This document shows, in pieces, positions 8,933 to 16,628 of a stretch of DNA of 64,000 nt (position 1 is its first letter; each line of letters starts with the position of its first letter). The position numbers and the translations under genes were made by a program. This DNA is from Halococcus qingdaonensis (GTDB lineage Archaea > Halobacteriota > Halobacteria > Halobacteriales > Halococcaceae): positions 868,001-932,000 of the forward strand of contig NZ_CP101943.1 of assembly GCF_024508235.1 (NCBI RefSeq), read 5' to 3'. A model generated the notes under the pieces. The model saw only the letters and a program-made list of their open reading frames with translations. It made no database searches and was not told the DNA's origin.

Positions 8933-9594
8933 TCCCGCCAGAGCAAGACACCGAGTTCATCTACCACATGGAGGACGTCCTCTCACTCTACCGCGAACCA
9001 TACGACCCAGACCGGCCTCTCGTTTGTTTCGACGAGCATCCCAAACAGCTACTCAAGCAGGTCGAGCAACCGCGCCCGGCTCAGCCGGGCACGGTTGCCC
9101 GCGAAGACTACCAGTACGAGCGTAACGGCACCAAGAACCTGTTTCTGGCCTCCGAACCGCTTGCCGGCTGGCGAGCGGTGAGGGTCAAAGATCGCCGAAC
9201 CACTGAAGACTGGGTTCACTTCATGCAGCACCTCGTTGATCAGCACTACCCGGATGCGGACTGCATCCGGGTGGTGCTGGACAACCTCAACACGCACAAG
9301 CCGGCAGCCTTCTACGAGTATTTCGATCCAGCTGAAGCACGGCGGATACTCGACAAGCTCGAATTTCACTTCACGCCAGTACACGGTAGCTGGCTCAATA
9401 TGGCGGAAATCGAGTTCAATACGCTCCAGCAGCAGTGTCTCGACAGACGCATCCCCGACGCGGCGACGCTCCGTCAGGAGGTCGCCGCGTGGAAGAAGGA
9501 ACGAAACAGCGATGATACCGACATTGACTGGCGGTTCACGACCGACGATGCCCGAATCAAACTGAAGCGGCTATATCCTTCAATTGACGACTGA
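8929..9594 (+). CDS. IS630 transposase, catalytic DDE frame
   Basis: 221 residues if initiated at its own start; more likely made as a fusion by -1 frameshifting from the upstream frame. It contains the three DDE acidic positions: LVCFDEHP, IRVVLDNLNTH and SWLNMAEIEF. Spacing and context are those of IS630/Tc1-type endonucleases. The stop codon lies within the right terminal inverted repeat. No internal stops or deletions are seen, so the element may still be active if the frameshift works. Confidence 0.9.
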   Translation: MIPPEQDTEFIYHMEDVLSLYREPYDPDRPLVCFDEHPKQLLKQVEQPRPAQPGTVAREDYQYERNGTKNLFLASEPLAGWRAVRVKDRRTTEDWVHFMQHLVDQHYPDADCIRVVLDNLNTHKPAAFYEYFDPAEARRILDKLEFHFTPVHGSWLNMAEIEFNTLQQQCLDRRIPDAATLRQEVAAWKKERNSDDTDIDWRFTTDDARIKLKRLYPSIDD

Positions 9595-9595
9595 C

Positions 9596-10321
9596 AGCAC
9601 AGTAGGAGTCGGCGAGTTCGGTGAGGATCACGTCGGGATCGGGATCGCCCTTGAGTTCGTCGACGGTTGCGGCTTCCTCGACGATGATCTCCTTCGCCTG
9701 TTCGATGTCGTCCTCGTAGCCGATCCCGAAAGTGAACGGGATGCGGAGTTCGTCGTCGGCGACGGGGTTCGTGACGGCGTTGTCGGCGAGTTCGGAGTTC
9801 GGGACGGTGATCAGTTCGTTGTCGAACGTCTTGAGCTTCGTCACGCGCAGGCCGATATCCTGGACGACGCCGGATTTGGTTTCGTTGCTGGAGGGCCACT
9901 CGATCCAGTCGCCGATGCCGAAGGGATCGTCCTTGAGAATGAAGATACCCGCGGCGAAGTTCGCCAACAGGTCCTGAGCGGCGAAGCCGACCGCGAGCGA
10001 GAGCGCACCCAACAGGGTCGCAAACGCCGCGAGCACGGTGCCGAAGCCGGCGATCGTCGCCGCGAGCGAGAGCGCCGCGAACAGCGCGAGCGCGCGAGCA
10101 ACGGTCCCACCCAGATTCACGACTTTCGGATCGTAGCCACGCGCGTTGAGTGCGCCCCTCACGAGACGGACGAGCACCGATCGTCCGACGAAATAGATGA
10201 GCACGAACGCGACGAGGAACAGTACGGCTGTGGTGGCGACGCTGATGAGCGCCTCACCGTACTGGCTCACGAACTCCCCGACACTCGTCGGCACGCCCTG
10301 CTGTAGCGGTATCAAAGGCAT
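9596..10321 (-). pseudogene. mscS: 3'-truncated MscS-family mechanosensitive channel
   Basis: About 242 native residues remain. The protein starts with three hydrophobic segments (about 25-47, 70-90, 95-120). The third carries the Gly/Ala-rich pore helix LSLAVGFAAQDLLANFAAGIFI, with the usual AQ-x-x-x-x-x-x-G pattern. The MscS beta domain follows (DPFGIGDWIEW, VTKLKTFDNELITVPNSEL, the canonical LRT-x-x-G/N-x-x-x-x-PN type signature). The reading frame runs into the IS630 right end after LTELADS and finishes with 14-15 residues coded by the IS, so the C-terminal part of the alpha/beta domain is lost. The pore could still form, but assembly is doubtful. Confidence 0.85.
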
Positions 10322-10392
10322 CGTCAGAGTTCACACACGAACGGATCATCAAACCATCGCCTGCCGGCGCGACCGATCATCCCGGAAGCGAA

Positions 10393-10401
10393 GGGCTTAA
10401 T
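10393..10401 (+). promoter_or_regulatory. TATA-like element for tRNA-Pro
   Basis: GGGCTTAAT lies about 27-35 bp upstream of the mature tRNA 5' end, the spacing expected for an archaeal BRE/TATA box driving a tRNA with little or no leader. Confidence 0.5.
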
Positions 10402-10427
10402 CCACGAGCCAGCATCCATCGATATGC

Positions 10428-10500
10428 GGGACCGTGGGGTAGCTTGGTATCCTCGGCGCATGGGGTGCGTCGGACTCGTGTTCGAATCACGACGGTCCCA
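10428..10500 (+). tRNA. tRNA-Pro (anticodon GGG)
   Basis: 73 nt. The acceptor stem GGGACCG pairs with CGGTCCC (10493-10499), with A as discriminator. The anticodon stem GGCGC/GCGTC encloses the seven-base loop ATGGGGT, so the anticodon is GGG, reading CCC and CCU proline codons. The T arm has the standard GTTCGAATC loop (TTCGAAT). CCA is not fully encoded. A T5 run follows 6 bases after the 3' end. No intron is seen. Confidence 0.92.
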
Positions 10501-10504
10501 TGGA

Positions 10505-10511
10505 CCTTTTT
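10505..10511 (+). terminator. T-rich terminator after tRNA-Pro
   Basis: CCTTTTT directly downstream of the tRNA. Archaeal RNA polymerase terminates on short T runs. The same CTTTTT also forms the boundary of the dispersed repeat that starts here. Confidence 0.5.
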
Positions 10512-10740
10512 GCACCTCGCTCGCGCGGAGCGCGCTCGCTCGAGCAAAAATCTCCACCAAAAAGCGCGTCGGACTCCCTCCGGTCGTCCTCGCGCCCGCT
10601 CGCTCACTGCGTTCGCTCGCGGTACAAACTTCCTACGCGACTGCACAGCACCGCCGAAGCCCTCGACCGCTTCGCGGTCTCGCCCTTCATCCGCCAGGTG
10701 AGTGAACTCTCCTGAGCCTACGGTCGCTCTGCGACGGCAG
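10505..10740. repeat. Dispersed intergenic repeat, copy A
   Basis: GC-rich non-coding sequence sharing ordered blocks with copies at 32.9, 49.0, 51.9 and 61/62.2 kb. The blocks are CTTTTTGC, a palindrome-rich stretch (GCGCGGAGCGCGC), GCAAAAATCT, CAAAAAGCGCG, CTCACTGCGTTCGC, CACAGCACCGCCGAAGCCC (10645-10663) and TTCATCCGCCAGG, ending in a TCTCCTGAGCCT block. GACCGC-TTC-GCGGTC is a small perfect hairpin. Orientation matches copy E and is opposite to copies B, F and G/H. No credible coding frame was found. Confidence 0.75.
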
Positions 10741-10888
10741 ACGCCAATATCCGCTACCTGCAACCATCACAACAACACACTGACACTCGCTGCCGGATTT
10801 TGAGCGATCCTAATCGATCTGCCGTGTCACGATGGGTATTAAATTGTGGTACTCAGTTATTTGTAATTGGAAACTAAAGGGTGCTACC

Positions 10889-11314
10889 ATGAGCTCCGTC
10901 AGTACCGCTGTCCTCTTCGGTCGCGACCGGCATCGCACACGACGGACTCTCGTTCTCGCCGCTGCTGTCTTCCTCGCGAGTTTCGTGCTCTACACGAGTT
11001 TCCCGATCTACGATGGGCTCCCGTTGACGTATCTCCTGATCATTCCCTCGATCCCGGTGCTCGCAGGGGCTGTGGCGCTGATCAGTGCCTACCGCAACGA
11101 TGGCTTACTCGTGAGTGCATTAGTGCCAGTGATGGCCGTCCTCGGATTGGAGCTCTCGGTGGCTCTCTGGCTCGCTTTCGATCTCGTTCCCAGCTACGAT
11201 CCAGCTGGATTCGGTTTCGTACCCGTACTTCTCGCGGCTGCCTTCGCGATTGGCGTCGCCGTCGCCGCCGTCGGGGCTGGCACACGGCGCGTCGTCACCG
11301 CCATCAGTTCGTGA
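10889..11314 (+). CDS. Small integral membrane protein, function unknown
   Basis: 141 residues with four predicted membrane segments (about 21-41, 47-68, 73-95 and 110-131) separated by short loops and a final Thr/Arg-rich tail. The N terminus (FGRDRHRTRRT) is positively charged and probably cytoplasmic. No enzyme or transporter motif is visible. A TATA-like TATTAAAT at 10837-10844 lies about 45 bp before ATG, so a short leader is expected. It stands alone between tRNA-Pro and the convergent ilvD. Confidence 0.7.
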   Translation: MSSVSTAVLFGRDRHRTRRTLVLAAAVFLASFVLYTSFPIYDGLPLTYLLIIPSIPVLAGAVALISAYRNDGLLVSALVPVMAVLGLELSVALWLAFDLVPSYDPAGFGFVPVLLAAAFAIGVAVAAVGAGTRRVVTAISS

Positions 11315-11409
11315 ACGACGAGCGGTGTCGAGACACGAACACCGATCCCCTCGATTTTCCCGGCCGACACAGTTCATCGCCGGCTACGCCACCGATCGCC
11401 AGCAGCGCC

Positions 11410-13143
11410 TTACTCTCGTTTCACACCGGGGTTCGTCACCGCACCGTTGGCCGCCGAGCCGAAGGTCGCTCCATATTTCGCGAGCACGCCGGTGGTGTAG
11501 TTCGGTTCGGGACGGTCGCGCTCGGCCAACCGCGACTCGATCTCCTCGTCGCTCAGATCGACGTCGAGGCGGCGCTCGTCAACGTCGATGCTGACGGTGT
11601 CGCCGTCCCGAAGGGCAGCGATCGGACCGTCGGCGGCGGCTTCGGGGGCGATATGACCGATAGAGAACCCGCGCGTCGCACCCGAGAAGCGCCCGTCGGT
11701 CAGCAGCGCCACGTCATCGGCGTGGCCTTGGCCGGCGACCGCCGAGGTCACACCGAGCATCTCGCGCATTCCCGGCCCGCCGCGCGGCCCCTCGTTGCGG
11801 ATACATACCACGTCGCCCGACTCGACGTGGCCCTCCTGGACGTATTTCATTGCACTCTCCTCGCCCTCGAAGACCCTGACCGTGCCCTCCTGTCGAAGCT
11901 CGTCGTCGCTGGTGACTTTCAAAACTGCGCCCTCGGGCGCGAGGTTCCCCTTCAGGATACGGATCGCGCCCTCCTCGTCGAACGGATCGGCGACGGGGCG
12001 CAGGAAGTCGGCGTCGATCTCGTCGTCGGCCGGGAGATCGAGCTCGTCCAACTCCTCGTCGATCGTGCGCCCGGTGACGGTCATCGCGTCGCCGTCCATG
12101 TAGCCGCCCTCGACGAGTCGGCGGATGACGACCGGAACGCCACCGATATCGTGGAGATCCTCCATCACACGCGTGCCGCCAGGCTGGAGGTTGGCGATCT
12201 TCGGCGTGCGCTGGGAGATTTCGTCGAACGTGTCGATGTCGAGTCCGATGTCGGCTTCGGCGGCCATCGCCAGCAGGTGGAGCACGCCGTTGGTGGAGCC
12301 GCCGAGCGCGACCTGGAGGGCGATGGCGTTCTCGAAGCTCGCGCGCGTGAGGATGTCCGACGGTTTGCGGTCGGCCGCTATCGCATCCAGAACGACTTCG
12401 CCGGCCTCGTGGGCGACCGCCTCGCGCTCGTCGCTCTCGGCGAGCGGGCTGGCACTGCCGAGCGGTGCGAGACCGATCGCCTCCGAAATCGAGGCCATCG
12501 TGTTCGCAGTGAACATTCCACCACAGGAGCCGGCACCCGGGCAGGCGTTGCGTTCGAGATCGTCGAGCTCGTCGCGGCTCATATCACCCTGTGCGTACGT
12601 GCCGACACCCTCGAAGACGTCCTGCACTGTGACGTCCCGGCCCTCGTGCTCGCCGGGGAGGATAGAACCACCGTAGCAGAAGACGGTTGGAAGGTCGGTG
12701 CGGATGGCGGCCATCATCATCCCGGGCAGGTTCTTGTCGCAGCCCGCGACGGTGACGAGCGCGTCCATGCGCTCACCGAAGGAGACGAGCTCGACCGAAT
12801 CGGCGATCAGTTCCCGGGAGATCAGCGAGGCCTTCATTCCCTCGGTGCCCATCGAGATCGCGTCGCTGATCGTGATGGTGCCGAACTCGATCGGCATGCC
12901 GCCGGCGTCGTCGATGCCGTCGGTGGCGGCGTCGGCCACGTCGTCGAGGTGGACGTTACAGGGCGTGATGTCGGCGGCGGGGTTGGCCACGCCGACCATC
13001 GGCGAGTCGAGATCGGCGTCGTCGAAGCCCATCGCGCGGAACATCGCCCGATGGGGCGCACGTTCGGGACCGTCGGTGACTTCCCGGCTGCGGAGGCGCT
13101 CGGGCGTCTCGGCCTCGTCGCGCCGTTCGGACTGCTGACTCAT
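11410..13143 (-). CDS. ilvD: Dihydroxy-acid dehydratase
   Basis: 577 residues, full length. Iron-sulfur enzyme of valine, leucine and isoleucine synthesis (2,3-dihydroxy-3-methyl acids to 2-keto acids). Signature segments are NPAADITPCNVHL with the first cluster Cys, VAGCDKNLPGM, and ERNACPGAGSCGGMFTANT, which supplies another cluster Cys, plus the C-terminal LLTDGRFSGATRGFSIGH catalytic region (Ser/Gly motif). The N-terminal 40 residues are a charged haloarchaeal extension. No other ilv genes are nearby, so it appears to be a single-gene unit. Confidence 0.97.
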   Translation of the reverse strand: MSQQSERRDEAETPERLRSREVTDGPERAPHRAMFRAMGFDDADLDSPMVGVANPAADITPCNVHLDDVADAATDGIDDAGGMPIEFGTITISDAISMGTEGMKASLISRELIADSVELVSFGERMDALVTVAGCDKNLPGMMMAAIRTDLPTVFCYGGSILPGEHEGRDVTVQDVFEGVGTYAQGDMSRDELDDLERNACPGAGSCGGMFTANTMASISEAIGLAPLGSASPLAESDEREAVAHEAGEVVLDAIAADRKPSDILTRASFENAIALQVALGGSTNGVLHLLAMAAEADIGLDIDTFDEISQRTPKIANLQPGGTRVMEDLHDIGGVPVVIRRLVEGGYMDGDAMTVTGRTIDEELDELDLPADDEIDADFLRPVADPFDEEGAIRILKGNLAPEGAVLKVTSDDELRQEGTVRVFEGEESAMKYVQEGHVESGDVVCIRNEGPRGGPGMREMLGVTSAVAGQGHADDVALLTDGRFSGATRGFSIGHIAPEAAADGPIAALRDGDTVSIDVDERRLDVDLSDEEIESRLAERDRPEPNYTTGVLAKYGATFGSAANGAVTNPGVKRE

Positions 13144-13237
13144 GGTTCGGTCTCGGTTGCCACGGACATAAGTGCCACTGAAGCGCCCGAGGGGCGAGTC
13201 GAACCAGTTTTGAGGGCTGCGCTGACAGAAGGGGACG

Positions 13238-14269
13238 ATGAGTTCGACCGTGGCCGTCGCACACTACCCCGAGGGGGCGGGTCACGCGACCCGGATGTTG
13301 GCGGTGGCGAGAGCGCTCGAAGCCCGCGGGGCCACGGTCACGCTCGCCGGCGGCGGCCCGGGCGCACGCTTCATCGAACGCAACGGCTACGAGCAGTTCG
13401 AACCAGCCTCCGTCGACTTCATCGGCGACTACCAAGGCGGCTCGCTGCTGCACGTGCTCGGCCACAGCCTCCCCAACAGCGCGCTTCGGGTGTACGACTA
13501 CGTGCGCTGGCTGCGTCGCGAACGGCCGGACGCGCTGGTGACCGACGACATGTTCGCCGCGATGGCCGTCGAGTTCGTCGATCTCCCGCTGTTCGTCTGT
13601 ACGCACAACGCCGCCTCCTACTACGACGCGGTCATCGAGCAGGGGTTCACCTGGCTGCTCAACCGCCACCAGCTCTACTCGGCCGAGGCGTTTCTCTACC
13701 CCTCGATCTGGCCGCCCGACCGCGGCGACCCGGCGGGCGTGACGCCGATCCCGCCGATCGCTCTCGACGTCGCGCCGACGGCGACGACCGACGAGCAGCG
13801 GCGCGTCCTGGCCGACGGGAGCCCACACGAGACCGACGTGCCCGCCGACGAGCCGCCCGCACCCGAGGAGACCGAGGTGTTGGTCGTGCCGAGTGCGTAC
13901 TCGATGGGGTTCGAAGCGCTCACCGAACGACTCCGGACGGCGGGCCACGAAGTGACGCTCGTCGGCGGCGAGGACTGGGACTGCGTGCCGGCGCTGCTGC
14001 CGTATCTCCGGGCCGCCGAGCGCGTCGTCTGCTCGGGTTACTCGACCGTCATGGAGGCCGCGGTCGCGGGCACGCCCTGTATCGTCTATCCGTTCACCGA
14101 CGAACAGCACGGCGTCTCGCGCGTGATCGAGCGCACGGGACTGCGGGGGTTCCAGGTCGAACACTCGATGGCACACGTGGTGCGCGCGGTCGACCAGCCG
14201 CTCGAACGCCCGGTGTACGAGAACGGTGCCGGGCGGGCGGCGACGACCGTGCTCGCGGCCATCGAGTAG
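13238..14269 (+). CDS. UGT/MurG-like glycosyltransferase
   Basis: 343 residues with the two-Rossmann GT-B layout. The N-terminal AVAHYPEGAGHATRMLAVARAL has the Gly-rich loop and His of MurG/UGT-type enzymes, followed by ALVTDDMFAAMA and FVCTHNA. The C-terminal half has RAAERVVCSGYSTVMEAAVAG and TPCIVYPFTDEQHG, which correspond to the nucleotide-sugar binding G-x-x-x-x-x-E-A-x-x-x-G-x-P and E-Q signatures. The acceptor is unknown. It is followed 34 bp later by the beta-RFAP-synthase-like gene, suggesting a linked glycosyl- or phosphoribosyl-conjugate pathway. Confidence 0.82.
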   Translation: MSSTVAVAHYPEGAGHATRMLAVARALEARGATVTLAGGGPGARFIERNGYEQFEPASVDFIGDYQGGSLLHVLGHSLPNSALRVYDYVRWLRRERPDALVTDDMFAAMAVEFVDLPLFVCTHNAASYYDAVIEQGFTWLLNRHQLYSAEAFLYPSIWPPDRGDPAGVTPIPPIALDVAPTATTDEQRRVLADGSPHETDVPADEPPAPEETEVLVVPSAYSMGFEALTERLRTAGHEVTLVGGEDWDCVPALLPYLRAAERVVCSGYSTVMEAAVAGTPCIVYPFTDEQHGVSRVIERTGLRGFQVEHSMAHVVRAVDQPLERPVYENGAGRAATTVLAAIE

Positions 14270-14303
14270 AAAGCGACTTTCACGCGGGCTCGTTTGGTGT
14301 GGT

Positions 14304-15281
14304 ATGACGCGGGTTCAGGTCACTGCCGGCGGGCGCATCCATTTCGGCTTTCAGAACCTCTCGCTCGCTCGCGAGCGGCTCTACGGCGGTCTCGGAATCT
14401 CTCTCCGCGAGCCACGACTCCGCATCGAGGCCGCGCCGGCCGACGAACTCCGCTGTGACGACCCGGACGCGAGTGAGTACGCGGCACGCGCGCTCGATCT
14501 GCTCGATCTCCCCGGCGTCTCCCTTACGGTTCACGAACGACTGCCAGCACACGTGGGCCTCGGGAGCGGGACGCGCCTCGCGCTCGCGACGCTCGCCGCA
14601 GTCGCGCGGGCGTACGACCACGACCCACGGGTCCGGGAACGCGCGCCGCAGCTCGGCCGTGGCGGGCGTTCGGGCGTCGGCTGTGCGACGTTCGAGTCGG
14701 GTGGGTTCGTCGCCGACGCCGGCCATCGGGCCGAGCGGTTCACCACCCAACCCCCCGCGGCGGGCGAGTGGGAAGTGCCGGAACCGACCGCTCGCCACGC
14801 GCTCGCCGATTCGTGGCGGTTCGTGCTCGTCGTCCCGGCGATCACCCCCGGCCGGAGCGACGACCACGAAGATCGGAGCATCGAGCGCGTGGTCGAACAC
14901 GCCGATCCAAGCATCGCCGACGATATCGCCCGTATCGTCGCCCAGCAGCTGCTCCCGGCGGTCGCCGAGGACGACTGGCACGCCTTCGGTGGCGCGATCG
15001 CCGCCGTGAGCCGCCTCAACGGTGCGTGGTACGCCGACGAACAGGGTGGCGTCTATCGCCCGCCGCTCGGCGATCTCATCGACGTGCTCGAACGCTCGCC
15101 GGCCGTGGCCGGTGCGGGCCAATCTTCCTGGGGGCCCGCCGTCTATGGGCTCACGGACGACGAGCGCGCCCAAACAGCACGAGAGGCGGCCCAGGACGCG
15201 CTGTCGGCCGCGGGCGTCGATGGCGACGTCCTGATCTGTGAGCCGGATAACGAGAGCGCGCGCATCGAAACGGTGGAATAG
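14304..15281 (+). CDS. Beta-RFAP synthase family GHMP protein
   Basis: 325 residues. GHMP-kinase fold. The N terminus VTAGGRIHFGFQNLSLARERLYGGLG and the ATP-loop-like ERLPAHVGLGSGT, followed by RSGVGCATFESGGFVADAG, are characteristic of beta-ribofuranosylaminobenzene 5'-phosphate synthase, which joins PRPP to 4-hydroxy/aminobenzoate in tetrahydromethanopterin synthesis. Haloarchaea are generally considered to use folates, and this window has folD and glyA, so the exact product is uncertain. Possible alternatives are a modified pterin or a different aryl-riboside. Probably co-transcribed with the upstream glycosyltransferase; tfs follows 35 bp later. Confidence 0.85.
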   Translation: MTRVQVTAGGRIHFGFQNLSLARERLYGGLGISLREPRLRIEAAPADELRCDDPDASEYAARALDLLDLPGVSLTVHERLPAHVGLGSGTRLALATLAAVARAYDHDPRVRERAPQLGRGGRSGVGCATFESGGFVADAGHRAERFTTQPPAAGEWEVPEPTARHALADSWRFVLVVPAITPGRSDDHEDRSIERVVEHADPSIADDIARIVAQQLLPAVAEDDWHAFGGAIAAVSRLNGAWYADEQGGVYRPPLGDLIDVLERSPAVAGAGQSSWGPAVYGLTDDERAQTAREAAQDALSAAGVDGDVLICEPDNESARIETVE

Positions 15282-15316
15282 GTGCTGTTTTGCGCGTCGA
15301 GCGTCTATCCCGATCC

Positions 15317-15637
15317 ATGCAGTTCTGCGACGACTGCGGCTCGATGATGCACGCGGACGGCGACGAGATGGTCTGTTCGGACTGCGGGGCGCGCGTGCCG
15401 AAGGACGAGGAGGTGGCGGCGTCGTTCGTGAGCACCGAATCACAGAGCGATAGCGACGTCATCGAGACGAGCGAGGACGCGGCCGACGAGGGGAAACCGA
15501 CGGCCGAAGTCGAGTGCGAGGAGTGCGGTGCCGAGCGCGCGTGGTACACGATCAAACAGACCGGTTCGGCCGACGAGCCACCGACGCGATTTTTCAAATG
15601 CACCGAGTGCGGCCATCGCTGGCGCGGCTATAGCTGA
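15317..15637 (+). CDS. tfs: Transcription factor S (TFIIS/RPB9-like cleavage factor)
   Basis: 106 residues. The N-terminal zinc ribbon CDDCGSMM with CSDCG is joined by an acidic linker to a C-terminal TFIIS ribbon (CEECGAERAWYTIKQTGSADEPPT, FFKCTECGHRW). The invariant Asp-Glu pair at the ribbon tip (SADEPP) is present. That pair stimulates RNA polymerase to cleave its backtracked transcript, so this should be an active elongation factor rather than an inhibitory paralogue. The start MQFCDDCG fits the family exactly; an upstream GTG/ATG option adds unsupported residues. Confidence 0.95.
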   Translation: MQFCDDCGSMMHADGDEMVCSDCGARVPKDEEVAASFVSTESQSDSDVIETSEDAADEGKPTAEVECEECGAERAWYTIKQTGSADEPPTRFFKCTECGHRWRGYS

Positions 15638-15901
15638 TCTCACCGTGATCGAACGGTTTTGTCCACCTTGACGCGAGCGAGCGCCGCGTCATCGACGGTC
15701 TGGACACCTTTCTCTCCGAGGTTCCTTTGGGACCTGCCGGACCCGACGATCGAGATCGAGCCGTCACTGGTCGTGCGACGTCTGGAAAACGGGGGCGGGA
15801 ACGGTACGGTGATGCCACGCAACGGACCGTTCGGGGAGCCACCCCACCACATGATTATCGGGGACGACCGAAACCGTCCTGCATGATAGCGAAAGTGAAT
15901 G
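15638..15901. other. 264-bp spacer with overlapping unassigned frames
   Basis: No convincing gene. One minus-strand frame (ATG at 15852 to stop at 15640, 70 residues, starting MWWGGSPNGPLRG) is basic and Arg/Ser/Gly-rich, unlike neighbouring acidic proteins. A plus-strand frame (TTG at 15659, 75 residues) covers the same bases. Both may be chance products of GC-rich DNA or of a conserved RNA. Neither is called as a gene. Confidence 0.3.
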
Positions 15902-16549
15902 TCACCCGAACCGATCGCTGACGAGTCGCCCGCAGCCGCGCCGCAGCCGTTCGGAGGCGGCCTGGTTCGAGATACCGAGCTCCGCGGCGATCTCGGCGAG
16001 CGTCGTCTCGCGTGGCACCCCGAAGTAACCGCCCTCGTGGGCCAGCTGCAGCGCCTCGCGCTGACTGGTCGTGAGGCGGTTTCGAGCCGTCTCGGTGTCG
16101 TCGCCATCGCTGTCGTAGAGCCGATCGAGTTGGAAATCGAGATCGTGGTCGAGACAGAACTCCCGGAAGGTGGCCAGCGCATCGCGGCCGGGAAAGCGAA
16201 TGCGGGCGTGCCAGCGGCCGTCGACGTACCGCATTTCGAGCCGTGCAGCCCCGAGATCGACCCACGCGTCGTAGGTCACGACCGACGCCCGACCGGTCAG
16301 TCGGGCACGATAGAGCCGCCGGTCGCTCGCGTTGCTCAACCGTTGGACATCGGTGACGGTCTCGTCGTCCGCGAGCGCGCTCTCGAAGGCGTTGAGGCCG
16401 TCGCCGCGCGCCCAGCAGAACACGACCGGCATCGCCGAGCGCGTTCTGTACACCCGTTCGACGTCGAGTTCGATCGCTGGGGTGGCCGACAGCGCCGTCG
16501 CGAACGAGAGCCGATCCGGATCGAGGCTGCATTCGGCGATGACGCTCAT
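15902..16549 (-). CDS. Bacterio-opsin-activator-type HTH transcriptional regulator
   Basis: 215 residues. The C-terminal 55 residues, LTTSQREALQLAHEGGYF then TLAEIAAELGISNQAASERLRR, are the HTH_10 domain shared by the Bat family of haloarchaeal regulators. The N-terminal 150 residues look like the usual sensor-like alpha/beta domain but lack PAS or GAF signatures, so the ligand is unknown. Start ATG at 16547-16549; upstream lies a perfect small palindrome, TGCTA-CCAAA-TAGCA (16563-16577), which may be an operator. The bacterioruberin genes begin about 3 kb away, but control of them is only a possibility. Confidence 0.88.
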   Translation of the reverse strand: MSVIAECSLDPDRLSFATALSATPAIELDVERVYRTRSAMPVVFCWARGDGLNAFESALADDETVTDVQRLSNASDRRLYRARLTGRASVVTYDAWVDLGAARLEMRYVDGRWHARIRFPGRDALATFREFCLDHDLDFQLDRLYDSDGDDTETARNRLTTSQREALQLAHEGGYFGVPRETTLAEIAAELGISNQAASERLRRGCGRLVSDRFG

Positions 16550-16562
16550 AGCAATTGATCTA

Positions 16563-16577
16563 TGCTACCAAATAGCA
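16563..16577. promoter_or_regulatory. Palindrome upstream of the HTH regulator
   Basis: TGCTA and TAGCA flank a 5-base centre, 14-28 bp before the start codon of the minus-strand regulator, inside an AT-rich promoter. Its location suits an autoregulatory site or overlap with the TATA box. Evidence is position and symmetry only. Confidence 0.3.
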
Positions 16578-16628
16578 AAATGCCTTCCGACGGATGGAGT
16601 CGAACGAATCGGTGCGGATCGCGGTTTT

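Larger units (their letters stand above)
8406..9595 (+). mobile_element. IS630-family insertion sequence (two-ORF type)
   Basis: About 1190 bp. Ends were placed from a 12-bp inverted repeat: GTGAGTCGTCAA at 8406 and its imperfect complement ending at 9595 (TTGACGACTGAC), one mismatch. The left flank is TA (8404-8405), as expected for IS630 target duplication, but the right flank is AG, so no target duplication survives. Together with truncated genes on both sides, this indicates loss of flanking DNA after insertion. The element carries two overlapping transposase frames joined by an A7 slippery run. Confidence 0.85.

Noticed and set aside
10867..14307. Very long plus-strand open frame across ilvD and the glycosyltransferase region
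   Set aside because: It is antisense to ilvD and its translation is Arg/Ala-rich without motifs; long spurious frames are expected in GC-rich haloarchaeal DNA.
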